A DNA stretch of 64,000 nucleotides from Actinomycetospora sp. NBRC 106375 (GCF_030269665.1 NZ_BSTS01000008.1:124001-188000); one strand, 5' to 3'. Positions 39,809-48,050 are shown, counted from the stretch's first letter. Numbers and translations are program-made. Notes: generated by a model not told the origin, from the sequence alone.

Positions 39809-41737
39809 ATGAGCACCGAGGCCCCCGGCCACTCGCCGTCGCCGTCGTCGGGCGAGCCGACGGAGACGTTCGGGCCGTACCGCCTCGAGGAGCGCATCGG
39901 GCGGGGCGGGATGGGCGAGGTGTTCCGCGCGTTCGACACCTCCCGTCAGCGCACGGTGGCGGTCAAGCGGCTGCACGGCGGGCTGGCCGACGACGGCGAC
40001 TACCAGGAGCGCTTCCGCCGCGAGTCGCGCACGGCGGCGCGCCTCTCGTCGCCGCACGTCATCCCGATCCACGACTTCGGCACGATCGACGGGCGCCTCT
40101 ACATCGACATGCGCCTGGTCTCCGGCGTCGACCTCGCCGAGGAGATCGAGCGCCACGGACGTCTCGAGCCCCGCCGCGCCGCCGAGATCGTCCGGCAGAC
40201 CGCGGACGCCCTCGACGCCGCGCACGACGACGGGCTGATCCACCGCGACGTCAAGCCGTCCAACGTCCTGATCACCCAGCACCGCGGGCGCGACTTCGTC
40301 TACCTCGTCGACTTCGGCATCGTCCGCGCCATGGGCGGCGACACCAAGAGCTCGCTGACCGGCACCGGCTCGGCGATCGGCACGCTCGCCTACATGGCCC
40401 CCGAGCTGTTCGTGGGCCGCGACATGGACCGCCGTGTCGACGTCTACGCGCTGGGCTGCCTGCTCTTCGAGGCGATCGCCGGGCGCCCGCCCTTCGTCTC
40501 CGAGGGGCCGGGCCTCATGTACGACCACCTCAACGAGACGCCCCCGCGGCTCTCGGAGATCGCGCCGGGCTCGCCGCCCGCGCTCGACGAGGTGCTGGCG
40601 AAGGCGATGGCTAAGGACCCCGCCGCGCGCTACGCCACCGCCGGCGACTTCGCCGACGCCGCGGTGCGCGCCGTCGGCGGCGAGGTGTCCCCGACGACGA
40701 CCGGACCGGCCGACGACGCGACGTCCCGGACCCCGAGCGTCGGCCCCGCGGCGGCGGGCCTGGCGGCAGGTGCCGCCGGTGCCGCCGGTGCCGCGGCGAC
40801 CAGCGGCCCGCAGAGCGGCACGCCCACCCACGTCCCCGGTCCCCGCGCACCCTCGGGCCCGCAGGCCCAGCCGTGGACCCCCGCGGCCCCGACGGGACCC
40901 TCCGGACCCCCGTCCCCGTTCGGCTCGCCCCAGGGCTCCGGCCCGCAGGGCACGCCGGCGTGGGGTCAGGGCGCGCCCGGCCAGAGCGGGCCGCAGGGCT
41001 TCGCCCAGGGCTACCCGGGCACGGCGCCCTACGGCCAGGGGTACGGCCCGGCGGGCACCGGACAGTTCCCGCCGCCGGGCGGCAGCGGGCCGCAGGCCGG
41101 CTGGTACGGCCAGCCGCCGCAGCCCCCGAAGGGCGGCAAGGGCAAGGTCGTCGCGATCGTCGCCGGCGTCGTCGTGCTGCTGCTCGTCGTCGCCGTCGGC
41201 GCGGTCGTGCTGCTCAACCAGGGCAGCTCGCCGACGCCGGCCGCCCCGCCGGTCAACCCCGGCCCCCAGACCTCGCAGCCGCAGGCCTCGACGACACCGG
41301 CCGTCCCCGCCGGGCAGCCCGCGCTCTCGCAGGTCTTCCCGGACGTGGCGACGTCGAACTGCCGCCCGTCCACATCGGCGGACCAGCTGACCACCAGCAC
41401 CGGCGTGAACCCCACCGAGGCCTACGTCTGCGACTTCTCCAGCGCGGCCCCCGGCGCACGGGTGATCTTCGCGCGCTGGCCGGACTCCTCGGGCGCCCAG
41501 TCCTGGTACAACGACACCGCCGCCCTCGGACCGCGCATCGAGAACTTCGACGTCTGGCAGTCCGGCGGGGTCGAGCAGGGACCGCTCTACACGGCGCAGT
41601 CCAACGGCACCGTCTACTCCACCGGCATCTACAACGGCCTGCCCTACAGCTGGGAGATCCGGACGACGACGCTGGACCAGTCGAACACGGTCTTCGAGCG
41701 GGTGCAGTTCCGGGCCCGGACGACCTTCGGCGGCTGA
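39809..41737 (+). CDS. Membrane Ser/Thr protein kinase (active), PknF-like, with extracellular domain
   Basis: 642 residues from ATG at 39809, with AGGAG at 9-base spacing. The kinase domain spans about 30-290: GRGGMGEVFRA, VAVKRL, HRDVKPSN (145 onward), DFG (168-170) and GTLAYMAPELF. All catalytic residues are present. A Gly/Gln/Pro/Tyr-rich juxtamembrane region of about 150 residues and a transmembrane helix (about 447-470) precede an ectodomain with two cysteines (VATSNCRPSTSADQLTTSTG, EAYVCDFSSAAPG, IFARWPDSSGAQSWYNDTAA, TVYSTGIYNGLPYSWEI). It is the only clearly active kinase between the two FHA-ABC genes, so it is the best candidate for phosphorylating them. The signal it senses is unknown. 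Confidence 0.92.
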   Translation: MSTEAPGHSPSPSSGEPTETFGPYRLEERIGRGGMGEVFRAFDTSRQRTVAVKRLHGGLADDGDYQERFRRESRTAARLSSPHVIPIHDFGTIDGRLYIDMRLVSGVDLAEEIERHGRLEPRRAAEIVRQTADALDAAHDDGLIHRDVKPSNVLITQHRGRDFVYLVDFGIVRAMGGDTKSSLTGTGSAIGTLAYMAPELFVGRDMDRRVDVYALGCLLFEAIAGRPPFVSEGPGLMYDHLNETPPRLSEIAPGSPPALDEVLAKAMAKDPAARYATAGDFADAAVRAVGGEVSPTTTGPADDATSRTPSVGPAAAGLAAGAAGAAGAAATSGPQSGTPTHVPGPRAPSGPQAQPWTPAAPTGPSGPPSPFGSPQGSGPQGTPAWGQGAPGQSGPQGFAQGYPGTAPYGQGYGPAGTGQFPPPGGSGPQAGWYGQPPQPPKGGKGKVVAIVAGVVVLLLVVAVGAVVLLNQGSSPTPAAPPVNPGPQTSQPQASTTPAVPAGQPALSQVFPDVATSNCRPSTSADQLTTSTGVNPTEAYVCDFSSAAPGARVIFARWPDSSGAQSWYNDTAALGPRIENFDVWQSGGVEQGPLYTAQSNGTVYSTGIYNGLPYSWEIRTTTLDQSNTVFERVQFRARTTFGG

Positions 41738-41774
41738 CGCCCGACCCCTGACGGCACCAGGACGGGACGGCCCT

Positions 41775-43817
41775 GTGACGGAGGGGACCGGCGGGACGCC
41801 GGGGAGCGACGGCGAGTCGCTCTCCGGCGGGCACTACCGGCTCGGCGCGGCCCGTTCCGGGCTCGTCCGCTCGGCCCGCGACACGTGGGACGATCGGGAC
41901 GTCGTCGCGGTCGCGCTCGCCCCGGACGGCGGGTCGCCGGACCCCGGTGCCCTGACCCGCGTCGCCCGGGACGTCCGGCGCGGCGGGGAGCACCCGCACC
42001 CCGGTCTCGCGCCGGTGCTCGACGTCGCCGCGGGCGCCGACCGCAGGCTGTGGCTCGTCCACGAGGTGCCGGCGGGCGCCCGCGGGCTCGCCGCCCTCGA
42101 CCCGGTGCCCGCCGACCGGCTGCTGGGGTACGCGCTGGTGCTCGCCGGGGCACTCCGGGCGGCCCACGCGGCGCGGCTGGTGCACGGCCGTATCGGGGCG
42201 GACGTCGTGCTGGTCGGGGCTGCGGGGTCGGACGGGTCGGACGGCGCGGGGATCCGGCTGCTCGGCGCGCCGTCGGGGACGCGCCCGGACGACCGCCCCG
42301 GCGCCGAGGACGACGACGCCCGCGCCCTGGCCGCGACCCTCGCCGCGGTGCCCGTGGTCGATGCCGACGACGACACGGCCGAGCGCCTCGCCGCCGTGCT
42401 CACCCGCGCCGCGCAGGCCCGCCCGGAGACCGCCGGCGGGCTCGCGACCGCGCTGCAGGAGGACCTGCACGCGCTCGAGGGATCGCCCCCGGACGGCGCG
42501 GCGACCCCCGCGGAGCCCGCCGGGCGACCCACGGACACAGGTGACGGTGAGCCCGCGATCCGGCGCACCGAGGTCATCAGCACCGCGGCGGTCACGGGCG
42601 CCTGGTCGCCGACCCGTCCCGAGCCCTTCGGCGCGCCGCCCACGGACGCCCGTCCCACGACCCGCGTCGGTGTCCTGGCCTCCCCTTCGGCCGGCCCGGC
42701 TCCCGCCGCGCCGGCGCCCCGCTCCCCGGCTGGCGGCCCGCCCGCGGGGCCCGCGTCGGCCCCGCCCCGCGCTCCCCTCTCACCGCGCCCACCGCACCCA
42801 CCGGGCCCGCCACACCCGCCCCACCCACCGGGCCCGTCGACCCCGCCGCCCGCCCGCTCCCGGCGCGGCCTGGTCGTCGTCGCGGTGGTGGCCGTCCTCG
42901 TGCTCCTCGCCGGCGTGGTCGCGGCGGCACTGTCGTTCCGCGGCGGCGGCACGGATGACACGGGCGGCACGGGCGGGGCGGCGGGTGCGGGCGACCGGGT
43001 CGTCCCCGCCGTGATCGGCGACGCCCGCACCGTCGAGCCGTGCGCCGTGACGGACCCCGCCGCGATCAGCGGGACCGCACGGGTCGTGCCCGATCTCGGC
43101 AGCCCCGCCGCGTGCACCGTCCTCGCCGCGGTCCCGGGCGGGGACGTCGTGGTCGTCGCGACGCTCGAGCCGGTCGCCACCGCGGTCACCGAGGGGCGGG
43201 AGGAGCGGGTCGGGAGCCTGGTCGTCCGGCGGTCCGCCCCGCGGGACGGGATCTGCTCCCGCACGGTCGTGACCACCGAAGGGGTGCAGGTCGCCGTCGA
43301 CGCGGCCCCGGCCTCCGGGTCGTCCGCCGACCCGTGCGCGTCCGCCGACGCCGCGACCGACGCGACGGTCCGGACGCTGCTCGCCGGCGCACCCCTGCCC
43401 CGCCGCGCCACGGCCGACCCGCCGGCGGCCCTGACCACGGTCGACGCGTGCGCCCTGCTCGACCCCGACGACCTCGAGGCCGTGCCCGGCCTCGACGCCG
43501 CCCGCGTCGCCCCGGGTGTCGGCGGCTGGTCGTGCCGCTGGGGCTCCGAACCGGGGGCGGGAGGCACCGTCGCCGAGGTCGCCGTCGAGCGACGCCGCAC
43601 CTTCACCGCGACGGCGGACGTCGGCGGCCGGCCCGCGACGGTCACCGACCGCCGCGACTCGTGCGACGTGGCGGTCGCCCAGCGGGCGTACACGGCGGTC
43701 GACGGCTCGCCGCGGGTCGAGCTGCTGGAGGTCTCCGTCCACGGGCCGCCCGAGGACCGCTGCGCGGCCGCGACCGGCCTCGCCGCGGCGGCGGTGCCCC
43801 GGCTCCCGGCGCCGTGA
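41775..43817 (+). CDS. Degenerate kinase-fold membrane protein with DUF3558-like ectodomain
   Basis: 680 residues from GTG at 41775. Residues about 15-230 follow the kinase fold only loosely: GGHYRLGAARSGLVRSARDT as the first strand, VVAVALAPDG where VAxK should be (Lys lost), ARLVHGRIGADVVLVGAAG where HRD should be, and LLGAPSG in place of DFG. No catalytic residue remains. A long Pro-rich stretch (PPHPPGPPHPPHPPGP) and a transmembrane helix (about 369-391) lead to a Cys-containing extracellular region. Its last part (TVDACALLDPDDLEAVPG and GWSCRWGS) resembles DUF3558 lipoproteins. It probably serves as a scaffold or sensor subunit. It follows the active kinase by 37 bases. Confidence 0.75.
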   Translation: MTEGTGGTPGSDGESLSGGHYRLGAARSGLVRSARDTWDDRDVVAVALAPDGGSPDPGALTRVARDVRRGGEHPHPGLAPVLDVAAGADRRLWLVHEVPAGARGLAALDPVPADRLLGYALVLAGALRAAHAARLVHGRIGADVVLVGAAGSDGSDGAGIRLLGAPSGTRPDDRPGAEDDDARALAATLAAVPVVDADDDTAERLAAVLTRAAQARPETAGGLATALQEDLHALEGSPPDGAATPAEPAGRPTDTGDGEPAIRRTEVISTAAVTGAWSPTRPEPFGAPPTDARPTTRVGVLASPSAGPAPAAPAPRSPAGGPPAGPASAPPRAPLSPRPPHPPGPPHPPHPPGPSTPPPARSRRGLVVVAVVAVLVLLAGVVAAALSFRGGGTDDTGGTGGAAGAGDRVVPAVIGDARTVEPCAVTDPAAISGTARVVPDLGSPAACTVLAAVPGGDVVVVATLEPVATAVTEGREERVGSLVVRRSAPRDGICSRTVVTTEGVQVAVDAAPASGSSADPCASADAATDATVRTLLAGAPLPRRATADPPAALTTVDACALLDPDDLEAVPGLDAARVAPGVGGWSCRWGSEPGAGGTVAEVAVERRRTFTATADVGGRPATVTDRRDSCDVAVAQRAYTAVDGSPRVELLEVSVHGPPEDRCAAATGLAAAAVPRLPAP

Positions 43818-43884
43818 CGTCGAAGAGTGCGCCGAGGGGGTGCGCTCGCGATCGAGATGGCCGAGACTGCCGCGGGACCCGACC

Positions 43885-43891
43885 GAGGAGG
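43885..43891 (+). promoter_or_regulatory. Ribosome binding site of a 15-codon leader frame
   Basis: GAGGAGG, 5 bases before ATG at 43897. This is one of the strongest ribosome sites in the cluster, and it serves a very short frame rather than the main gene. Confidence 0.6.
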
Positions 43892-43896
43892 CCGAC

Positions 43897-43944
43897 ATGA
43901 CGAGCACCGCGCCGCTGCTGTGGCGCCCGGGGTCGGGACGATGA
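43897..43944 (+). CDS. 15-residue leader peptide, coupled to the next gene
   Basis: MTSTAPLLWRPGSGR from ATG at 43897 to TGA at 43944. The stop overlaps the next gene's start as ATGA, and the next gene has no ribosome site of its own. The arrangement fits translational coupling: ribosomes load on the leader and re-initiate on the ectodomain gene. Regulation through the leader's codons (Trp, Arg, Pro) is possible but not shown. Confidence 0.45.
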   Translation: MTSTAPLLWRPGSGR

Positions 43945-44519
43945 CGGCGTCGACGGCCACCGCGGACACGGTGGACACCACGACCGGCGCCGCCCCGTCG
44001 AAGGGTCCGTGGATCGCGAGCGTCGCCCTGGCCGTCGCCATCGTCGTCGCGGCGGGTCTCGCGGTCGTGACGCTCGTCCGGGAGCCCGCGGGGTCGGCCG
44101 CCGCGCCGGCCGCGACCCAGGACCAGCCGGTCGCGGCGCCCCTGCCCCAGGCCCCGCCGCTCCAGGGCACCGGGAACCCGGCGCCGCCCCAGGTCCCGGT
44201 CGGGCAGCCCGCCGTCACCGACACCACCGGTCGTGCGCTCCCCGCCGCGGTGGCCACCGGCGTCGGCGGCCTCTACACCGCCCTCGGGACGGGCGACCTG
44301 CCCGGCGTGCAGTCGCGTTACCGGCCCGCCGCCGCGTTCGACGCGGCACCGTGGTCCCAGGTGGCGCCGCTGCTCACCACCGCCCCCAACCGCGAGCAGC
44401 TCCTCGCGGCCCTGCGTGAGCCACCCCAGCGCCGCTCCGGCATCTACCGCTACGCCGCGAACGGGGCCGTGGTCGGCGTCGACGCCCAGGGCCGGATGGC
44501 CTTCATGCTCCTGCCCTGA
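43941..44519 (+). CDS. Single-pass membrane protein with small ectodomain
   Basis: 192 residues from ATG at 43941. The short cytoplasmic N-terminus is Thr-rich (ASTATADTVDTTTGAAPSKG), a set of possible phosphorylation sites. The transmembrane helix is at about 23-45 (WIASVALAVAIVVAAGLAVV). A Pro/Gln linker follows, and a folded ectodomain of about 100 residues begins at ALPAAVATGVGGLYTALGTG and ends QGRMAFMLLP. The family is not recognised. Its stop overlaps the start of FHA-ABC transporter 2 (TGATG). A Thr-rich tail beside an FHA protein invites the idea that it is bound by an FHA domain after phosphorylation. Confidence 0.65.
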   Translation: MTASTATADTVDTTTGAAPSKGPWIASVALAVAIVVAAGLAVVTLVREPAGSAAAPAATQDQPVAAPLPQAPPLQGTGNPAPPQVPVGQPAVTDTTGRALPAAVATGVGGLYTALGTGDLPGVQSRYRPAAAFDAAPWSQVAPLLTTAPNREQLLAALREPPQRRSGIYRYAANGAVVGVDAQGRMAFMLLP

Positions 44520-46948
44520 TGGGAGCCCCGGACCACCTCGCCCGCCCCGGTACCCCCGCCACCGGTCCCCTCGAGGTGCGCGCGGGCGGGCAGCGGCGGA
44601 CCGTCCCGCCGGGCGGCACGCTGGGTGTCGGCCGCGACGAGGCGTCCGACCTGCAGGTCATCGGTCCGCGCGTCTCCCGCGAGCACCTGCGGATCCGGGC
44701 CACGCCCGAGGGCTGGCAGCTGGTCGACCGCAGCCGCAACGGGTCGTTCGCCTTCGGGCGGCCGTTCCGCGAGATGATCCTGACGGGCCCGGTCGCCGTG
44801 CGCCTCGGCGATCCCGCGGCCGGCCCCGAGGTGCACCTCGCCGTCCTGACGCCCCCGTCGCCGACCCCCGAGCCGGCGGCCGGCCCGCACGGCACGGCCG
44901 TCGTCCCGGCCGCCGCGCGGTCGTCGGCGCAGGGCCGCCTCTCCGCGGTGCACCAGCTCGCGACCACGCCGGCGCCCGGCCGCAGCACGTCGCCGCGCGT
45001 GCGGATCGGCCGCGCGGACGACAACGACGTCGTGGTCGCCGACCTGCTGGTCTCCCGGCACCACGCCGAGCTCGTCCGCCGCCCCGACGGCGGGTGGGAC
45101 ATCGTCGACCTCGGCAGCCCCAACGGCACGTTCGTCGACGGGGCCCGGGTGCGGCGGGCACCGGTGTCGTCGACGTCGGTGGTCGGCATCGGGCACGCCC
45201 TGTTCCACCTCGAGGGTGACCGGCTGGTCGAGCACGTCGACACCGGCGACATCGGCTTCCGCGCCGACGGGCTCGTCGTGCGCGAGGGCGACAAGACGCT
45301 GCTCTCCGGGGTCGGGTTCTCCCTCGCCCAGCGCAGCCTCCTGGCCGTCGTCGGACCGTCCGGGGCCGGCAAGTCGACATTGCTGCGCGCGCTGACCGGC
45401 TTCCGGCCCGCCGACGAGGGCGTCGTCGAGTACGCGGGACGGGACCTCTACGGCGAGTACGACGAGCTCCGCCAGCGCATCGGGCTCGTGCCCCAGGACG
45501 ACATCCTGCATCCCCAGCTTACGGTGCGCCGGGCCCTGGCGTACGCGGCCCGGCTGCGCTTCCCCACCGACGTGTCGGCCGCCGACCGCGACCGCCGCAT
45601 CGACGACGTGATCGGCGAGCTCGGCCTCACCGGCCAATCCGACCAACGCATCGACTCCCTGTCCGGCGGCCAACGCAAACGCACCAGCGTCGCCCTCGAA
45701 CTGCTCACCCGCCCCTCCCTGCTCTTCCTCGATGAACCCACCAGCGGCCTCGACCCCGGCCTCGACAAGAGCGTCATGCGCACCCTGCGCAGCCTCGCCG
45801 ACGACGGCCGCACCGTCGTCGTGGTCACCCACAACGTCGCCAACCTCGACGCCTGCGACCGCCTCCTGCTGCTCGCCCCCGGCGGCACCGTCGCCTACTT
45901 CGGCCCACCCCAGGAAGCCCTCGCCTACTTCGGCGTCACCGACTTCGCCGACCTGTTCCTGCTGCTCGAACAGCACCACCACACCGACTGGGCCGACCGC
46001 TACCGCCGCTCGCCCCAGTGGGCGCGCTACGTCGGCGCGCCCGACGCCCGCCGCGGGCGTCCCGTCCCGACCGCCCCGAACCAGGCGCCGCGCCAGCAGC
46101 CGGTGCTCTCGCAGTTCGCGGTGCTGTGCCGGCGCTACCTCGCCGTGGTGCTGGCCGACCGCCAGTACACGATCTTCATGGCGGCGCTGCCGCTGCTGCT
46201 GGCCGTGCTCACCCACGCCCTGCCCGGGGACACGGGGCTGTCCCAGGCCGCGCAGGCGCGCGGGACGCCCGGCTCGCCGAACAGCCTGCTGCTGGTGTTC
46301 GTCGTCGGCGCCGCGCTGATGGGGTCGGCGGCGTCGATCCGCGAGGTCGTCAAGGAACGCGAGATCTACCGCCGCGAGCGGGCGATCGGGCTCTCGCGCG
46401 GGGCCTACCTCTTCTCCAAGCTCAGCGTGCTGATCGCGATCACCGGCGTGCAGGCCGTGCTGCTCGGCGTGCTGGGGATGCTCGGCAGGCCGGCACCCGA
46501 CGAGGCGGTGCTGCTCGGCTCGGGCACGCTCGAGATCGTCGTCGCGCTGGTCGGCGTCGCCGTCGCGAGCATGGCCCTGGGGCTCGCGGTGTCCGCGGCC
46601 ATCACCAACGCCGACCGCGGGATGCCGCTGCTCGTGCTGCTCGCGATGCTGCAGTTCATCCTGTCCAGCGCGCTGCTGCAGATCCAGGGCAGCCCCGTCC
46701 TGGCGCAGCTGTCGTGGCTGGTCCCGGCCCGGTGGGGGTTCGCGCTCGGCGCGTCGACCATCGGCCTGCCGAGCGGACCCGGCCTGCCGACGCCGTACCG
46801 CGAGCACGACCCGTTGTGGGACCACGACGCCGCCACCTGGCTGCTCGACCTCGGCGCGCTCGCCGCCCTGGTCGTGCTCTTCGCGGTGGCGACCGCGGTG
46901 CTGCTGCGCCGCGTCGAGCCCATCCGCCGCCGCCGGCGCGCGGGCTAG
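44519..46948 (+). CDS. FHA-domain ABC transporter 2 (Rv1747-like)
   Basis: 809 residues from ATG at 44519. FHA 1 (about 20-100) has LGVGRDEASDLQVIG, SREHLRIR and RNGSFAF. FHA 2 (about 160-235) has RIGRADDNDVVVADLLVSRH and GSPNGTFVDG. Its ATPase has Walker A GPSGAGKST (about 279), LSGGQRKRTS (about 381), LLFLDEPTSGLD and THNVANLDAC. The ABC-2 membrane domain occupies about 540-800. It is about 80 residues shorter than transporter 1 because of its shorter linkers. Domain order and most of the ATPase and membrane sequence match transporter 1, so the two are paralogues that could form homo- or heterodimers. It closes the coupled gene set that begins at 41775. Confidence 0.93.
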   Translation: MGAPDHLARPGTPATGPLEVRAGGQRRTVPPGGTLGVGRDEASDLQVIGPRVSREHLRIRATPEGWQLVDRSRNGSFAFGRPFREMILTGPVAVRLGDPAAGPEVHLAVLTPPSPTPEPAAGPHGTAVVPAAARSSAQGRLSAVHQLATTPAPGRSTSPRVRIGRADDNDVVVADLLVSRHHAELVRRPDGGWDIVDLGSPNGTFVDGARVRRAPVSSTSVVGIGHALFHLEGDRLVEHVDTGDIGFRADGLVVREGDKTLLSGVGFSLAQRSLLAVVGPSGAGKSTLLRALTGFRPADEGVVEYAGRDLYGEYDELRQRIGLVPQDDILHPQLTVRRALAYAARLRFPTDVSAADRDRRIDDVIGELGLTGQSDQRIDSLSGGQRKRTSVALELLTRPSLLFLDEPTSGLDPGLDKSVMRTLRSLADDGRTVVVVTHNVANLDACDRLLLLAPGGTVAYFGPPQEALAYFGVTDFADLFLLLEQHHHTDWADRYRRSPQWARYVGAPDARRGRPVPTAPNQAPRQQPVLSQFAVLCRRYLAVVLADRQYTIFMAALPLLLAVLTHALPGDTGLSQAAQARGTPGSPNSLLLVFVVGAALMGSAASIREVVKEREIYRRERAIGLSRGAYLFSKLSVLIAITGVQAVLLGVLGMLGRPAPDEAVLLGSGTLEIVVALVGVAVASMALGLAVSAAITNADRGMPLLVLLAMLQFILSSALLQIQGSPVLAQLSWLVPARWGFALGASTIGLPSGPGLPTPYREHDPLWDHDAATWLLDLGALAALVVLFAVATAVLLRRVEPIRRRRRAG
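45608..46011 (+). repeat. 404-bp near-identical tract shared with FHA-ABC transporter 1 (copy 2)
   Basis: Partner of 36534-36937. The four differences seen are C to T in the Walker B Asp codon, T to C giving Val to Ala after NLD, and two third-position changes. Confidence 0.9.
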
Positions 46949-47041
46949 GGACGCTGCCAGAGTTCCCTCAGGAACATCCGTGGCCCCCCGCGCCGTCCCA
47001 GGGTCGTCCGCACCGACCACTCCGGCGAGGGAGACCCCGAG

Positions 47042-47428
47042 ATGACCAGCCCCGGTACCTACACCACCAGCGACGGCGCGACGTTCGGCGCCGACGGCGG
47101 ACTCCTCTCGGAGCCGGCGGGCACGCCCACCATGACCTCGTTCGACGAGGACCGCGACGGCTACTACGAGACCTCGGCCACCGACGCCGACGGCGACGGG
47201 TACGCCGAGACGGCGTCGGCCGACCGGAACCACGACGGCTTCGACGAGTACGCCGTCTCTGACCACGACCACGACGGCAAGGTCGACGAGGTCGTCCTCG
47301 ACACCGACGCGGACGGCTACGGCGACGCGGCCGTCACCGACGGCGCGCCCTACGGCGACCACGGCCCGGTCGCGGTCGCGGACACCGACGGCGACACCTA
47401 CGCCGACGTCGTCATCCCGCTCCCCTGA
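47042..47428 (+). CDS. Acidic DxDxDG-repeat protein, probably Ca2+-binding
   Basis: 128 residues from ATG at 47042, with GAGGGAGA upstream. About six repeats of 11-13 residues carry Ca2+-loop motifs: DEDRDGYYE, DADGDGYAE, DRNHDGFDE, DHDHDGKVDE, DTDADGYGD and DTDGDTYAD. The pattern resembles thrombospondin type 3 or dockerin/EF-hand loops without helices. The pI is very low. There is no signal peptide, so it would be cytoplasmic unless exported by another route. It follows the FHA-ABC gene by 93 bases in the same direction. That makes it a possible cargo or Ca2+-linked partner, which is inference only. Confidence 0.7.
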   Translation: MTSPGTYTTSDGATFGADGGLLSEPAGTPTMTSFDEDRDGYYETSATDADGDGYAETASADRNHDGFDEYAVSDHDHDGKVDEVVLDTDADGYGDAAVTDGAPYGDHGPVAVADTDGDTYADVVIPLP

Positions 47429-47498
47429 CGCACGCCCCTGACGCACACCCCGGCGTCACGTCGCGCCGGGAATCGCCCGAAACCACCGACCCGACCTC

Positions 47499-47504
47499 TA
47501 GGAT
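47499..47504 (+). promoter_or_regulatory. -10 element of the DUF4190 gene
   Basis: TAGGAT, 6 bases, then GTG at 47511: leaderless layout. Confidence 0.5.
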
Positions 47505-47510
47505 CCACTC

Positions 47511-47999
47511 GTGAGCTCGCCGTGGGAACCGCCGCGTGATCCGCAGTACCCGCAGCCCTACGGCTCGACGGAGGGCCCGGGCGGCGGACTGACGCCCTAC
47601 TCCGACCCGTACGGCCCCTCGCCGTACGGCGCGCCGTACCAGCAGCCCTACGGCGCGCCGTACGAGCAGCCGTACGGGTCCGGCCCGTCCTCGCCGATGC
47701 CGTACCCCGGGGCGCCCGGCGCGCCGGGCCCCTACGGTGCCTACGGCTACCAGCCGAGCCCGCCCGCGTCCGGCCTCGCCATCGCCGCGCTCGTCTGCGG
47801 CATCCTCGGCTTCTTCACCGCCGGCATCACCTCGATCCCTGCGGTCATCTGCGGGCACCTCGCCTGGCCGGACACGAGCAACGGGCACTACACGGGCCAC
47901 GGCATGACGATCGCGGGGCTCGTCCTGGGCTACATCCCGATCGTCGGCTGGATCGTGTTCTGGCTGTTCGTCGTCGTCCTCGGCGCCGCGAGCGTCTGA
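47511..47999 (+). CDS. DUF4190 domain-containing membrane protein
   Basis: 162 residues. A Pro/Tyr/Gly-rich cytoplasmic tail of about 85 residues (PYGAPYQQPYGAPYEQPYGS) precedes the DUF4190 domain: LAIAALVCGILGFFTAGITS, a polar loop with GHLAWPDTSNGHYTGHGMTI, and AGLVLGYIPIVGWIVFWLFV. There are two membrane helices with the loop between them. The tail resembles that of the RDD protein at 4135-5052. DUF4190 proteins are small and of unknown function, often near cell-envelope genes. GTG at 47511 follows a TAGGAT -10 element by 6 bases, so it has its own leaderless transcript. Confidence 0.85.
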   Translation: MSSPWEPPRDPQYPQPYGSTEGPGGGLTPYSDPYGPSPYGAPYQQPYGAPYEQPYGSGPSSPMPYPGAPGAPGPYGAYGYQPSPPASGLAIAALVCGILGFFTAGITSIPAVICGHLAWPDTSNGHYTGHGMTIAGLVLGYIPIVGWIVFWLFVVVLGAASV

Positions 48000-48050
48000 G
48001 CGGGCCTGAGAGGTCCTCCACAGGGACGGTTCGCCGCGCGCGGGACCGGT

